The notes: generated from the letters alone by a model not told the origin. Shown: positions 15,427-24,689, counted from the stretch's first letter. The stretch: DNA of 64,000 bases from Candidatus Poribacteria bacterium (GCA_022827885.1 JAJEIP010000007.1:1-64000), one strand, 5' to 3'. Made by a program: numbers and translations.

Positions 15427-17095
15427 TGTCCACCTGTGGACCTTTATTTTCTTCGCTGTCCTCGTTTCTCTATGTATTGCTGCGGCGGCAGATGTAAAAT
15501 TTACGGATGTCACTGATGCCGCCGGCATTGAATTCCGACATTTCACTGGGGCAACCGGTGAACGTTATATGCCTGAGACGATGGGGGCAGGCTGCGCTTT
15601 TTTAGACTACGATGCGGATGGGTATTTGGACATTCTGCTCGCAAATGGGACGCGTTTGACACCTACAGGTCCCGTGGATACCCCGAAACTCTACCGAAAC
15701 GTCGGGAACGGGCAGTTCGTTGATATTACTGAGGCAGCAGGACTCAACGTGCCGATGTATGGTATGGGCATAACCGCTGCCGATTATGATAACGATGCCG
15801 ACCTCGATATCTACTTTACCAACGTCGGTAAAAACCGACTCTTTCGCAATAATGGTGACAACACTTTCACGGATGTCACCGAATTCGCCAAGGTAGGCGA
15901 TACGGGTTGGTCAACAAGCGCAGCCTTCTTCGATGCCGACAAAGACGGTTGGGTGGATCTGTTTGTTTGTAACTATGTTGAATGGACCCCTGCAACCGAT
16001 GTTCCGTGCGTGGTAAATCCGTCTGGCACGAAACAATACAGGACCTATTGCACGCCCACCGTCTATCCGGGTCAATCCTGTCGTTTCTATCGCAACCAAG
16101 GCAGTGGCACGTTCACCGATATGACATCAGCGGCAGGATTGTATAATCCCATAGGGAAATCACTCGGTGTAACCCTTTTGGATTACAATCATGACGGATG
16201 GATTGACCTCGCGGTGGCGAACGATACTGCACCCAATTTTTTGTATCGCAATAACGGTGACGGCACATTTACCGACGAAGCCGTGGTGATGGGAGTCGCT
16301 TTCAGTGAGACAGGGAAAGCGCGGGGCAGTATGGGGATTGACGCAGCGGATGTCTATAACACTGGCGGCACTGCAATCGTTATCGGTAATTTTAGCAACG
16401 AGAAGACGGGATTTTACTATGCAGCATCGGGCGCGGCCTACTTTACCGATAGAACGGATAGCGTCGGAATTGGGAAGCCAAGTTACCGGTCTTTGACGTT
16501 TGGGATCCTATTTTTCGATTGCGATTTGGATGGCGCACTCGACCTGTTTTGCGTTAATGGACATATTGAGCCGGAGGTGCTGCACTATCAACAGCATATC
16601 CCTTATGCCCAGCCTCCTTCACTCTTCCGAAACCGGAAAGATGGCACGTTTCGAGATATCGGCAAGGCTGCTGGGCTTGATCGTGTAGGCGTTGGGCGCG
16701 GCTGTGCTTATGGCGATTACGATAACGATGGGGATGTGGATCTCCTTGTCAGTAATAACGGGGTTACCCAAGATTACGGCACTGTATGGCTCCTGCGTAA
16801 CGATAGTGAACCTTCATCCAATTATCTCCGAGTGAAGGTTATGGGAACCCGAAGTAATCGCGACGGCATCGGGACGCGTGTCCGGTTAACGCTGGGAGAT
16901 AGCATCCAGCAGCAAATCGTCCGGACCGGCGGTAGTTACTGTTCCCAAAGTGAAATGACCGTGACCTTCGGATTGGAGAAAAACGAAACGGTTACGCATC
17001 TTGAAATCCGATGGCCCTCTGGTGAGATAGACCAGTACGCAGAACTTGAAGCGAATCAACTCATAGAGGTCGTCGAAAACGGATCGAAAAAATGA
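15407..17095 (+). CDS. CRTAC1/UnbV-type FG-GAP repeat protein
   Basis: 562 residues with a signal peptide (about 1-28) and FG-GAP/VCBS units rich in calcium-binding loops such as DYDADGYLDILL, DYDNDADLDIYF, DADKDGWVDLF and DYDNDGDVDLLV, forming a beta-propeller. The C-terminal 80 residues are an ASPIC/UnbV domain (SNRDGIGTRVRL and HLEIRWPSGEIDQ). Such proteins are extracellular and of unproven function, often found with TPR proteins as here. It starts with TTG inside the end of the aldo/keto reductase gene, 9 bases after AGGAA; no in-frame ATG exists before the signal peptide, which supports that start. Confidence 0.82.
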   Translation: MSFTKPDVHLWTFIFFAVLVSLCIAAAADVKFTDVTDAAGIEFRHFTGATGERYMPETMGAGCAFLDYDADGYLDILLANGTRLTPTGPVDTPKLYRNVGNGQFVDITEAAGLNVPMYGMGITAADYDNDADLDIYFTNVGKNRLFRNNGDNTFTDVTEFAKVGDTGWSTSAAFFDADKDGWVDLFVCNYVEWTPATDVPCVVNPSGTKQYRTYCTPTVYPGQSCRFYRNQGSGTFTDMTSAAGLYNPIGKSLGVTLLDYNHDGWIDLAVANDTAPNFLYRNNGDGTFTDEAVVMGVAFSETGKARGSMGIDAADVYNTGGTAIVIGNFSNEKTGFYYAASGAAYFTDRTDSVGIGKPSYRSLTFGILFFDCDLDGALDLFCVNGHIEPEVLHYQQHIPYAQPPSLFRNRKDGTFRDIGKAAGLDRVGVGRGCAYGDYDNDGDVDLLVSNNGVTQDYGTVWLLRNDSEPSSNYLRVKVMGTRSNRDGIGTRVRLTLGDSIQQQIVRTGGSYCSQSEMTVTFGLEKNETVTHLEIRWPSGEIDQYAELEANQLIEVVENGSKK

Positions 17096-17895
17096 AACGA
17101 TTGATGTACGGATGTCTCTTTCTGGCAATCTTCGGGTTAACGATCGGATGTCAAGACAACGACCAAATCTCGGCTGAAAAAAAGGCTGCATCCGCGACAT
17201 CCAAAAAATCATCGGTTTCACTGTCTGCGCAGGACTACAATAACAGAGGGACGGCTTACCAACGTGCAGGGAGACTGCAAGCGGCAGCGGCGGCTTACCG
17301 CCAGGCTATTAAAATAAAACCGACGCTCATTGAGGCACACCATAACCTTGGCACGGTGTACGTAATGCAGGGGAAACTTGATGAGGCGATTGCTGCGTAT
17401 CAGCGCGTTCTTCAGTTACGACCCGACCTGGCGGCGGCTTATGTTGATTTGGGCAGAGCCTATGGACTTGCAGGACGGCTGGACGAGGCGATTGCTGAGT
17501 ACGAGAAAGCCCTCACGCGTGATGCTACGCTCGTCTATGCGCATTATGGGATCGGTCTCGCTTACAGATATAAAGGCATGTTCCCTGAAGCCATTTTCGC
17601 CTTTGAAAAGGCGATAACCCGGCAGCCTGACTTCGTCGAGGCACTCATGCAACTGGGTGCCGTCTATCGAGAAACAGAACAATTCAGCCGTGCAGTGGAA
17701 GCATTCACCACGGTTATCCACATCCATCCGACAAACGCTAAAGCGTATCATGAACTCGGTGTCTGCCATACAAAAGCGGACGCGTATCCAGAAGCCATTC
17801 AGGCTTTTGAAAGAGCTTTACAATTGAATCCAGATGCTGTTGAAACACAAAATCTTTTGCGGGTTGCCCAGGCGCGTGTGGCGCGTCAAAGGTAG
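17092..17895 (+). CDS. TPR-repeat lipoprotein
   Basis: 267 residues. A lipoprotein signal (LTIGC, lipidated Cys near 20) precedes six tetratricopeptide repeats from about residue 43 to the end (for example NNRGTAYQRAGRLQAAAAAY, HHNLGTVYVMQGKLDEAIAA, YHELGVCHTKADAYPEAIQA). It overlaps the upstream stop as ATGA, so translation is coupled to the UnbV-type protein. TPR proteins are scaffolds; the tight pairing with a secreted beta-propeller suggests that they work as a complex outside the cytoplasm (inference). Confidence 0.88.
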   Translation: MKRLMYGCLFLAIFGLTIGCQDNDQISAEKKAASATSKKSSVSLSAQDYNNRGTAYQRAGRLQAAAAAYRQAIKIKPTLIEAHHNLGTVYVMQGKLDEAIAAYQRVLQLRPDLAAAYVDLGRAYGLAGRLDEAIAEYEKALTRDATLVYAHYGIGLAYRYKGMFPEAIFAFEKAITRQPDFVEALMQLGAVYRETEQFSRAVEAFTTVIHIHPTNAKAYHELGVCHTKADAYPEAIQAFERALQLNPDAVETQNLLRVAQARVARQR

Positions 17896-17944
17896 TTCAC
17901 AAACGATTTTGTAAGAGAATCTATGAATTCCAAAGGAGGAAAAA

Positions 17945-18772
17945 ATGCGTCAAGTTATACTTTTTACGATGTTGATAGCACTGCTTGCTGTGCCAACTTT
18001 TCTTGTGAATGCCCTCGATATTGAAGATGGACTTTGGATGTATCTACCGCTGAACGAAGGTACAGGTGAAACGGTCGCCGACCATGGACCCCACGCCTTC
18101 GATACAGAACTGAGTAAGAGCGCACCAAAATCGGTCGATGCAAAACACGAAGATATCGGAAAAGCGTTGGAATTTGATGGCAAGTCAAGTTACGTTAAGA
18201 TTGACATGGCAGGTCAGAACAAGGACATCGACTCACATTTTGATGATAAGCAAGGTATTACTATCTGTGCCTGGGTGAAGCCGCTAAAGGTTGGGACAGA
18301 TGCCCACGGACAGACCCGTCAACCTATCGTGATGAAAGGCAACGCCAATCAGTGGGAATTCGCACTCTACATCTACGACAACTTCGGTGCGGGGATGTCT
18401 GTTTGGACATGCCCAGGTTCAGGAGTTTCGGAGCCAAGCACGGGTGGTACTGCGCCCCAAGGCAAGTGGATCCACCAATGCGGCACATTTTTGTTGAAGG
18501 AGGGTGTGCGCGTTTACGTGAATGGGGAAAAAGGTCCAGTCGCGGAAGCGGGTGATAATGGCAACGGTCCGTGTGAAGCCGGTGATCGTCCGGTATTCAT
18601 TGCGCATCGTGAAGATGGGCAGTGGTTAAATGCGGTTATCGCTGAAGTCTTTATATGGGATCGCGTGATTAGCGTTGAGGAGATGAATCTTGCTATGAAC
18701 ACGATTGGGGGATTGGCGGTTCAACCGGGAGGTAAGCTGTCAACCACCTGGGGCAACATAAAACGTCGTTAA
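17945..18772 (+). CDS. Secreted LamG-domain protein
   Basis: 275 residues: a signal peptide (about 1-23) then a concanavalin-like LamG domain covering most of the protein (LWMYLPLNEGTGETVADHG, ALEFDGKSSYVKI, ITICAWVKP, WIHQCGTF, VRVYVNGEK, IAEVFIWDRVISVEEM). These domains bind carbohydrate or protein and are common in marine bacteria that handle polysaccharides. No catalytic domain is attached. A strong AAAGGAGG sets the start, and a classic terminator follows directly. Confidence 0.85.
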   Translation: MRQVILFTMLIALLAVPTFLVNALDIEDGLWMYLPLNEGTGETVADHGPHAFDTELSKSAPKSVDAKHEDIGKALEFDGKSSYVKIDMAGQNKDIDSHFDDKQGITICAWVKPLKVGTDAHGQTRQPIVMKGNANQWEFALYIYDNFGAGMSVWTCPGSGVSEPSTGGTAPQGKWIHQCGTFLLKEGVRVYVNGEKGPVAEAGDNGNGPCEAGDRPVFIAHREDGQWLNAVIAEVFIWDRVISVEEMNLAMNTIGGLAVQPGGKLSTTWGNIKRR

Positions 18773-18781
18773 CGGTTTTGA

Positions 18782-18817
18782 AAGGGGCGGTTTTCCAACC
18801 GCCCCTTCTTTTTTTTT
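18782..18817 (+). terminator. Intrinsic terminator of the LamG gene
   Basis: AAGGGGCGGTT-ttcc-AACCGCCCCTT, an 11-pair stem followed by C and nine T. The T run overlaps the stop codon of the convergent PhyH gene. Confidence 0.9.
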
Positions 18818-19598
18818 AAGCCATTATTTCCTCGGAAGTTGGATTCGCTTTGAACCCGCCCGCCATAATGTTGTTGTAAGGTTCTTCTGGATCGCGTCCG
18901 ACGGGTCGCATCTCCGGCTTGTGGTATCCGAATCGGACGGCTTTCCGCCACTGCTCTGTCCGATTGACCTCAGACCAGTGGATTAGGCAATAACTGAAGA
19001 AAATGACATCCCCAGCCTTCGCCGGAATCGGGATCGAGTCAATGAAATCTGGGTGGAATTTATCAGTCGGCAGATGCGGTGCTGTGCCTTCACCTGTGAT
19101 GTGTTCCCGGGGTCCTTCCTTATGGCTGCCGGGGACAACCCGCAGGGCACCACTCTCAAAGGGTGCATCATCGAGATGGACGAGGCAATCCACGAAGTCG
19201 AGTCCATCGTGTGGATAGAACGGATAGTCTTGGTGCATCGGGAAGGGAGTTCCTTTTTCCGGCGGTTTCGCGTGTAGCACGGTATGGTGCCATTGAATGG
19301 TATCACCGATGAGGGATTGCACGGCGCCCGTCAAGCGTTCGTGGAAGATCACCCGTCCCCATGCGGAGGAGTAGAAATGGGGGTTGTGCATAAAGACGGC
19401 TTTCGTCGTCTGCTGGTCCTCGTCCTTGAGGTAGCGTGTGCGCCACGGTCCGGGCCACCCGATTGTCTCTTGTCCCCAATTGTTGATAATCCGCACCATC
19501 TCAGATGCCAATTCCTTCGTCTCGGCGGGTGCGAAGAGTTGGTCTACCTTGAGATACCCGTTCTCATGGTAAAATTCGACCTGTTCTTGCGTTAGCAT
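18816..19598 (-). CDS. PhyH-family dioxygenase
   Basis: 260 residues, divergent from the other copies in the window. The iron ligands are H-x-D in FPMHQDYPFYP and His in YCLIHWSEVNRT, with RKAVRFGY supplying the 2-oxoglutarate Arg. RVVPGSHKEGP is the typical turn before the C-terminal strands. The N-terminus (MLTQEQVEFYHENGYLKVD) is characteristic of the family. Start follows AAGGAG. A sigma70 promoter lies about 70 bases upstream. Substrate unknown. Confidence 0.88.
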   Translation of the reverse strand: MLTQEQVEFYHENGYLKVDQLFAPAETKELASEMVRIINNWGQETIGWPGPWRTRYLKDEDQQTTKAVFMHNPHFYSSAWGRVIFHERLTGAVQSLIGDTIQWHHTVLHAKPPEKGTPFPMHQDYPFYPHDGLDFVDCLVHLDDAPFESGALRVVPGSHKEGPREHITGEGTAPHLPTDKFHPDFIDSIPIPAKAGDVIFFSYCLIHWSEVNRTEQWRKAVRFGYHKPEMRPVGRDPEEPYNNIMAGGFKANPTSEEIMA

Positions 19599-19665
19599 TT
19601 TTAGACTCCTTATCTATCGCTCTTAGATGTTTCGCGTGCGTGTCAGAAACTGTGAGTTGCCCTCA

Positions 19666-19695
19666 ATTTTACTCGAAAACCGCATATTTTGTCAA
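19666..19695 (-). promoter_or_regulatory. Sigma70 promoter of the PhyH gene at 18816-19598
   Basis: On the minus strand TTGACA (19695-19690), an 18-base spacer and TAAAAT (19671-19666), giving a leader of roughly 60 bases. Confidence 0.6.
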
Positions 19696-19701
19696 TTTGC
19701 T

Positions 19702-19881
19702 TTATACTTCTGCTTGCCATGGCGGTTTCGCGGCAAAAATTGTCAACCGCAATTCCTCGTCAAACACTTCATATACAGGTGTCTTACCACTCAGTGCTTC
19801 GCTTTCGCTCAAGATGATACCGAAGAATTTGAACACCCCGTCTGCAGCGGTTCTTTTAACACCATGTTCTGGGCATCGCGC
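19702..19881 (-). other. In-frame open extension downstream of the ADP-ribosylglycohydrolase
   Basis: Directly after the TGA of the gene at 19882-20655 the same frame stays open for 59 codons to a TAA. It reads like protein (for example GVFKFFGIILSESEALSGK and YEVFDEELRLTIFAAKPPW). There is no ATG in this frame and no clear ribosome binding site, so it is either a decayed separate gene, a lost C-terminal fusion or a read-through tail. Confidence 0.35.
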
Positions 19882-20655
19882 TCAAACAAACGAATACAGC
19901 TCCTGCATAATTTCAAGCATGTCCGACGCATCAGTGAAGTAACGGGTTTCCACCTGTTCTTGGAGCGTCTCCGGGATACCGTGCCTCGCCTCGGCAATAG
20001 CACCCGCAATCGCACCCAACGTATCCGCATCGCCACCCAGCGAGATCGCGTTCCGCACAGCATCCTCAAAACTGTCTGACTCCAAAGCACAGATGATTGC
20101 CTCCGGCACCGTGCGTTGACATGACTCATCAAAACCGTAATCGGGACGGATAGCGTCCACTGTCAGTGACAAGTCATAGTCATACTGAGCGGCAATCGTC
20201 TGACGGATGGATACTGGGCCTTCACCTTGAAACGCGAGCCAGATGGCGTGGGTTGTCGCCCGCGCGCCTTTTATACCTTCAGGGTGGTTGTGTGTGATCT
20301 CGGTGACGGTATCCGCAGCAGAAAGTGCAGCGTCCAGATTGTCTCGATTCAGGAAGGCTGCTGGGGACACCCGCATCGCTGCACCGTTGCCGTAACTGTG
20401 GTAGGGTTCGGGCGGGTCAGCATAGATCCAGTATCCAAAGTTGCCACCGTAGCTGCAGTCCGGATACCGGCGACACCATTTCTGCATCGTTTCCGCGGGC
20501 GGAAGACCGTGCAGCAGTATATCCGCGACCGCAACGGTGCACACGGTATCATCTGTGAAAAAACAGTCATCCGTGAGGAACGGAAATTCCTTGGTTTTAA
20601 TCCGATCCCACTCGTAGATGGAACCGACAATATCGCCTATAATCGCACCAAACAT
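19882..20655 (-). CDS. ADP-ribosylglycohydrolase family protein
   Basis: 257 residues of the DraG-like fold. GAIIGDIVGSIYE opens the family pattern; FFTDDTVCTVAVAD and GGDADTLGAIAGAIAEA carry the acidic residues that hold the two magnesium ions. These enzymes remove ADP-ribose from proteins or nucleic acids. The start was chosen at MFGAIIGD, preceded by AAAGG; the open frame extends 29 codons upstream, but those residues come from an insertion-sequence remnant that ends there (20675-20822). Confidence 0.85.
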   Translation of the reverse strand: MFGAIIGDIVGSIYEWDRIKTKEFPFLTDDCFFTDDTVCTVAVADILLHGLPPAETMQKWCRRYPDCSYGGNFGYWIYADPPEPYHSYGNGAAMRVSPAAFLNRDNLDAALSAADTVTEITHNHPEGIKGARATTHAIWLAFQGEGPVSIRQTIAAQYDYDLSLTVDAIRPDYGFDESCQRTVPEAIICALESDSFEDAVRNAISLGGDADTLGAIAGAIAEARHGIPETLQEQVETRYFTDASDMLEIMQELYSFV

Positions 20656-20674
20656 GTTTTGCCTTTCAATATCG

Positions 20675-20822
20675 TGAAATGCCATCGCTAATCGAGATCC
20701 GACACCGGTAAAATTCAGATAAGTCTTGTTGCTGAAATTCAACAGACATCAAATTCCCGAACCCTGTGTAGGGCCTCACACGCTCAGGTGAGATAAGCGT
20801 CTAAATTTCCGATGGCAGTACA
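20675..20822. repeat. IS remnant C, both ends of the local IS3-like family
   Basis: The left end TGAAATGCCATCGCTAAT and following bases align with the left part of the IS at 28132 (shared AGATAAG, TTGTTGCT and CATCAAAT blocks). The right end, read on the minus strand, is TGTACTGCCATCGGAAATTT. The transposase genes are entirely missing, leaving about 148 bases. The right end overlaps the last codons of the small frame at 20801-21130. Confidence 0.6.
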
Positions 20823-21130
20823 TCTAAGTCTTGGTTGTTTTTTAGCATGTGTTCAGCCTGGCTGGGCACAGGGCGCGTCTCAGTTTTGAGATCAAGACAT
20901 TCACCCGGAAGTGGAAGCATATCTGTGGGGACTTGATTTGCCCCAATGGATTCAATCTGGGGAGAGGTCGGAACGTCATAGGAAAACCGCATTTGCAGTA
21001 AACACCCACCTTCAGAATCCGCGAATGCGTCGTGCAGGTCGATCACACCAGATCGGATGAGGGTGAAACGTTCAGGGGAGACTCCTGCATAAAGCCAAAT
21101 TTCATATTGATCGTTTCCATCTGCAGCCAC
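20801..21130 (-). pseudogene. Probable gene fragment cut by an IS end
   Basis: A 109-residue frame (starting AADGNDQYEIWLYAGVSPER) with no recognised family and no ribosome binding site. Its last residues (VLPSEI) are encoded by the tip of IS remnant C, so the original C-terminus was lost. Upstream the frame stays open only nine codons to a stop and has no ATG, so the N-terminus may be missing too. Best read as a fragment. Confidence 0.4.
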
Positions 21131-21296
21131 AACAAAGTAAATATTTATGCAGATTTACTCTGTATGGAATTCCCCGTTCTTTCGACTCCGCCGGAGTCAT
21201 GAGATGATGATACGGTGTTATAGAGTACCTGCAATTTTAAAACATTTTAGGGCACTTTGTCAAGAGCATTATCGCCGTCCAAGGATTAAAAAAGAT

Positions 21297-21325
21297 TTGA
21301 CCTTTCTCTCAAGACGTGGTATACT
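21297..21325 (+). promoter_or_regulatory. Sigma70 promoter of rmuC
   Basis: TTGACC at 21297-21302, a 17-base spacer, TATACT at 21320-21325, 45 bases before the TTG start. Confidence 0.6.
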
Positions 21326-21369
21326 GAGCAGCCTGCTTTTACAAAAATGGATAAGAAAAGGAGATAAAA

Positions 21370-22596
21370 TTGATTCTAAACACAATATTGTGTCTCTTAT
21401 TATTAGGAAATCTCGTACTACTCATTCTCGTATACAAGGCTGTAAAATCGCAGCCGAAACATATAGGGCAAGATGACTTAGATACACTACAAGAGGAAGT
21501 CTCTAAGTCGGGACAGGAGATTCGATCTGAAATTAGAGCGACGCAAGATTCTACAACTAAGACGCTTGTGGTAAATATCAGTGAATTAAGCAAAACCCTA
21601 ACTACCCAACTTGAAGGGGCGCGAACGGCATTTAGTGAAAGCTTTCAAGGGTTGCAACAGAGTAATGAAAATAAACTGGACCAAATACGCCAAACAGTTG
21701 ATGAACAACTCCAAACAACATTGGAAAAACGACTCACAGAGTCTTTCAACATCGTCAGCGAGCGTCTTGAGGCCGTTCAACATGGACTTGGAACGATGCA
21801 AAATCTTGCTTCGGAAGTGGGTAGTCTTCAACGTGTCCTAACAAATGTCAGCACCCGCGGGGCATGGGGGGAAGTTCAACTGGGGGCGATCCTTGAACAA
21901 ATCTTGACGTCAGATCAGTATAACCTGAATGTCCAACCGCATACAGGCTCTGAGAGAGTTGAGTATGCCGTTCGCCTTCCAGGCAATGATGATAATCCAA
22001 ATACACATATCTGGCTGCCAATTGATTCTAAGTTTCCTACGGCTGACTATCAAAGACTCATTGAGGCTACTGAAATAGCCGATAAAGAGGGAGAAAAATC
22101 GGCAACCCAATCACTCATACGAAGGGTTCGATCTGAAGCGCGGGATATTAGCGAAAAGTATGTTTCCCCACCACAGACCACAGATTTTGCTATTATGTTT
22201 TTGCCAACAGAAGGACTCAATGCAGAAGTCCTTCGACAGCCCGGCTTGGTAGAAGACCTATTACAAACCCATCGAATTGTAGTTGCGGGACCAACGACTC
22301 TCACCGCCATTTTACTTGGACTTCGTGTAGGTTTCCGAACGTTAGCGATTCAGAAACATTCTGGTAAAATCCAGGAAATGCTCGCTGCCATCAAGACAGA
22401 ATTTCGTGAGTATAGTCGTTTGTTAGGTCTCACGCAGCGGCACCTCCGAAACGCGTCCAACGCTCTTGAAAAGACAGAGGGTCGTTCACAGGCAGTCGTG
22501 GGTAAATTACAGGAAGTTGAGGAACTGCCGGTAGAGGAAGCAGCGAAAACGCTTGGACTTCCAAATACCGAATTAGGAAAGGAATTATCAGGGTGA
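21370..22596 (+). CDS. rmuC: RmuC-family DNA recombination protein
   Basis: 408 residues. An N-terminal membrane anchor (about 3-24) is followed by a long coiled coil (30-150) and the RmuC domain with its marks STRGAWGEVQLGAILEQIL, LPIDSKFPTADY and TTDFAIMFLPTEGLNAEVL. RmuC limits DNA inversions and is thought to carry a restriction-endonuclease-like fold acting at stalled or inverted DNA structures. The TTG start is set by AAAAGGAG and places the membrane helix at the very N-terminus. An IS left end begins eight bases after the stop codon. Confidence 0.92.
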   Translation: MILNTILCLLLLGNLVLLILVYKAVKSQPKHIGQDDLDTLQEEVSKSGQEIRSEIRATQDSTTKTLVVNISELSKTLTTQLEGARTAFSESFQGLQQSNENKLDQIRQTVDEQLQTTLEKRLTESFNIVSERLEAVQHGLGTMQNLASEVGSLQRVLTNVSTRGAWGEVQLGAILEQILTSDQYNLNVQPHTGSERVEYAVRLPGNDDNPNTHIWLPIDSKFPTADYQRLIEATEIADKEGEKSATQSLIRRVRSEARDISEKYVSPPQTTDFAIMFLPTEGLNAEVLRQPGLVEDLLQTHRIVVAGPTTLTAILLGLRVGFRTLAIQKHSGKIQEMLAAIKTEFREYSRLLGLTQRHLRNASNALEKTEGRSQAVVGKLQEVEELPVEEAAKTLGLPNTELGKELSG

Positions 22597-22603
22597 TGGA
22601 AAC

Positions 22604-24022
22604 TGTAGTGCATACGCGTATTTAGACCACAATTTCGCAAAGTTAAGATAAGGCTTGTTGTTAAACTTGGGGTGAATCTTCTTTGTTTCACCATTGGATA
22701 TGCCTTTCAAGGGAGTAATTTCTATGAAACGACAGATTAACAGGGCAGCACATACAGTACGGCAAGCCGCTAAGTCATCTGCGATAGGAAAATTTGGATC
22801 TGCTGTGCATGAAAGGATTGTGGATAGTTCGGACCAAGTAATCTCACAAGTGAGTAGGGTTAAAGAGGCATTGCCAAATCGGAATCCGAAACGGGTAGAA
22901 CGAATTATCTGGACAACCGTTGTAGGAAACTTGAATGCTGCAATACCTTGTATGTTAAAAGATCTTCCACAAGTCGCCAAATCCCTTGCCGGCAGAGCGG
23001 GCGGTATAGCACCAGACCAACTATTTAACCAGATACCTCTTGGCGTGAGATTGACGGAAAAGCACATTTCAGAGTTTCTCACAAATCACGATGTGAGTCA
23101 TCGTATTTCAATCAAGAATAACCCAACAAAAGCGGGCGATATTAACAACGTTATTTTCGAGGCTGCTTCGAAGAACCGCGCACGTGGATCGAAGAACATG
23201 TCTTGGAGAGAATTTCAGAGGACTCGGTTCGATAACACTGTCACGAGCATAAAGTGTGGCTTCAAAACCGCCGCAGGCAGTGCAGCCAAAGGTGCGCTCT
23301 TTGGTGCTTTATTAGAGTTGCCTATAACGACCATTGAGAACATTTTGCACGTCAAAAACAACCGAAAATCCGTTGAAAATGCCCGTATAGATGCAGCCAA
23401 AGACATTGGAATCAGTGCTGGATTCGCGGGAGCAACTGCAGCGGGTTTCACGGGATTGAGTTTACTTGGCGTGACACTCGGTCCTTTTGTTATACCGCTA
23501 ACTATTGTGGGGGGTGCCGTCTACACTTGGTCAGCGACAGACAGGATTTGGAAAGCGTTAGATGATACGACGCAGAAGAAATTGATGAATTCCAATCTGG
23601 TGTTGTTTCTAACATCGGTTGCCCACCAACTTCAGACGACCCGTTTGCATCGCGATTTAGACAAGATGAAGTCCGAACAGTCTGAGACAATCGCGGATCT
23701 GATGACGGCACGCGAGCAAGAGGAAATCGCCGACATGCTCTCCGGTATCATCATGGACGGCACTTCCGCCGAATTGGCCCGCATGCGCGAAATACGTGAG
23801 AAAGCCAAAGCGCGTTCAACGGTCGCACAGGAGTTGGTTGAGACCAACTCAAAAAGCGAAGAGGAAGAATTCCTCGCTGCAGCGCGTGTCTCTGCTACCA
23901 GTGACGAATTTGATACCTTAATCTTTCGGAGCACAGCAGACTGACCCAAAGACAGAGATGGAAACTCCCAAAAAGACAACAGATTCCGATAGGAAGTGGT
24001 CTAAAAAACCGTAGGCAGTACA
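22604..24022 (-). mobile_element. Non-autonomous IS-like unit carrying a cargo gene
   Basis: The left tip (22604, TGTAGTGCATACGCGTATTT and about 57 bases in all) is nearly identical to the left end of the complete IS at 28132. The right tip (minus strand from 24022, TGTACTGCCTACGG then TTAGACCACTTCC) matches the right end of the same family. The ends are oriented as in a complete element and 1419 bases apart, but instead of transposase the space holds the gene at 22724-23944 on the plus strand. No target duplication is visible. Confidence 0.6.
22724..23944 (+). CDS. Hypothetical 406-residue protein, IS-bounded cargo
   Basis: No family recognised. The N-terminal third is basic and helical. 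Residues about 185-215 and 225-275 are rich in Gly and Ala with hydrophobic stretches (GFAGATAAGFTGLSLLGV and GPFVIPLTIVGGAVYT) that could be glycine-zipper membrane helices. The C-terminal 110 residues are a charged helix or coiled coil (SEQSETIADLMTAREQEEIA). Start set at the ATG after AAGGGAG. It fills the space between two IS ends, starting 120 bases from one and ending 78 bases from the other. A membrane-inserting protein is plausible, but the function is unknown. Confidence 0.65.
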   Translation: MKRQINRAAHTVRQAAKSSAIGKFGSAVHERIVDSSDQVISQVSRVKEALPNRNPKRVERIIWTTVVGNLNAAIPCMLKDLPQVAKSLAGRAGGIAPDQLFNQIPLGVRLTEKHISEFLTNHDVSHRISIKNNPTKAGDINNVIFEAASKNRARGSKNMSWREFQRTRFDNTVTSIKCGFKTAAGSAAKGALFGALLELPITTIENILHVKNNRKSVENARIDAAKDIGISAGFAGATAAGFTGLSLLGVTLGPFVIPLTIVGGAVYTWSATDRIWKALDDTTQKKLMNSNLVLFLTSVAHQLQTTRLHRDLDKMKSEQSETIADLMTAREQEEIADMLSGIIMDGTSAELARMREIREKAKARSTVAQELVETNSKSEEEEFLAAARVSATSDEFDTLIFRSTAD

Positions 24023-24131
24023 TTTTCTCGCTTACGTTTATGATTAAATTAGGTTATCTTAACTCACTGGTTATTCGGATGCTTGGGGTAAGTCCAGAAA
24101 AGTAAAACCTAATTTTCGGGGAATGTGCGGA

Positions 24132-24572
24132 TTATGTCCGAAGCCCCAATGCTTTGAGAACGCCATCCCATCTCTTATAATCAAAAATTTCATCCAATAG
24201 TGTTTGGAATCCTACAGGTGGCTTTTGGTTCTCCAATTGCTGTGCCACGAAACCAGCAGGCTTGCCCCCTGCACGTGTCACCATATTCGCGATACGTGGA
24301 ATTTTTCCATGCTTCCATGTAAATTGTGCCTGTGGCAGTTGGTTCCGCTCTAAGAGGTATAGCGTGCCTGTAGTACATATCACTACAGACATGATTGGCA
24401 TTGCGAACGAAATATTAAAGTGATTCGCCAATTCACCGTATGTTATTGTTTTGCGCTGCCGGGCTCTGTCTATGAGCATAGGAAGCATGGTTTGTGCGCG
24501 TTCTTGCGAAATCCTTGGACCGAACATTGTCCAATCGCTAGGACTGTTGAAGAATAAATTGGTTGTTTCCAT
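24132..24572 (-). CDS. Hypothetical 146-residue protein
   Basis: No family recognised with confidence. It has a helical N-terminus containing RARQRKTITYGELANHF, reminiscent of winged-helix openings in small DNA-related proteins, and a central VVICTTGTLYLLERN strand. The start has AAGGAG. The gene sits inside an older, decayed copy of the gene at 26916-27473: pieces of that gene flank it on both sides (24102-24131 and 24690-24880). It therefore seems to have arrived by insertion or replacement. Confidence 0.6.
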   Translation of the reverse strand: METTNLFFNSPSDWTMFGPRISQERAQTMLPMLIDRARQRKTITYGELANHFNISFAMPIMSVVICTTGTLYLLERNQLPQAQFTWKHGKIPRIANMVTRAGGKPAGFVAQQLENQKPPVGFQTLLDEIFDYKRWDGVLKALGLRT

Positions 24573-24689
24573 TAGGATGCTCCTTGTTATTTACCTGTTA
24601 GTTTTGCCACCAACTGCGTTTCGCCTATGGACTGGCAACCTAAGAACCTCATTCTGTTTCTTTTAATGGGCGCGATTTCCCTGCAGATG

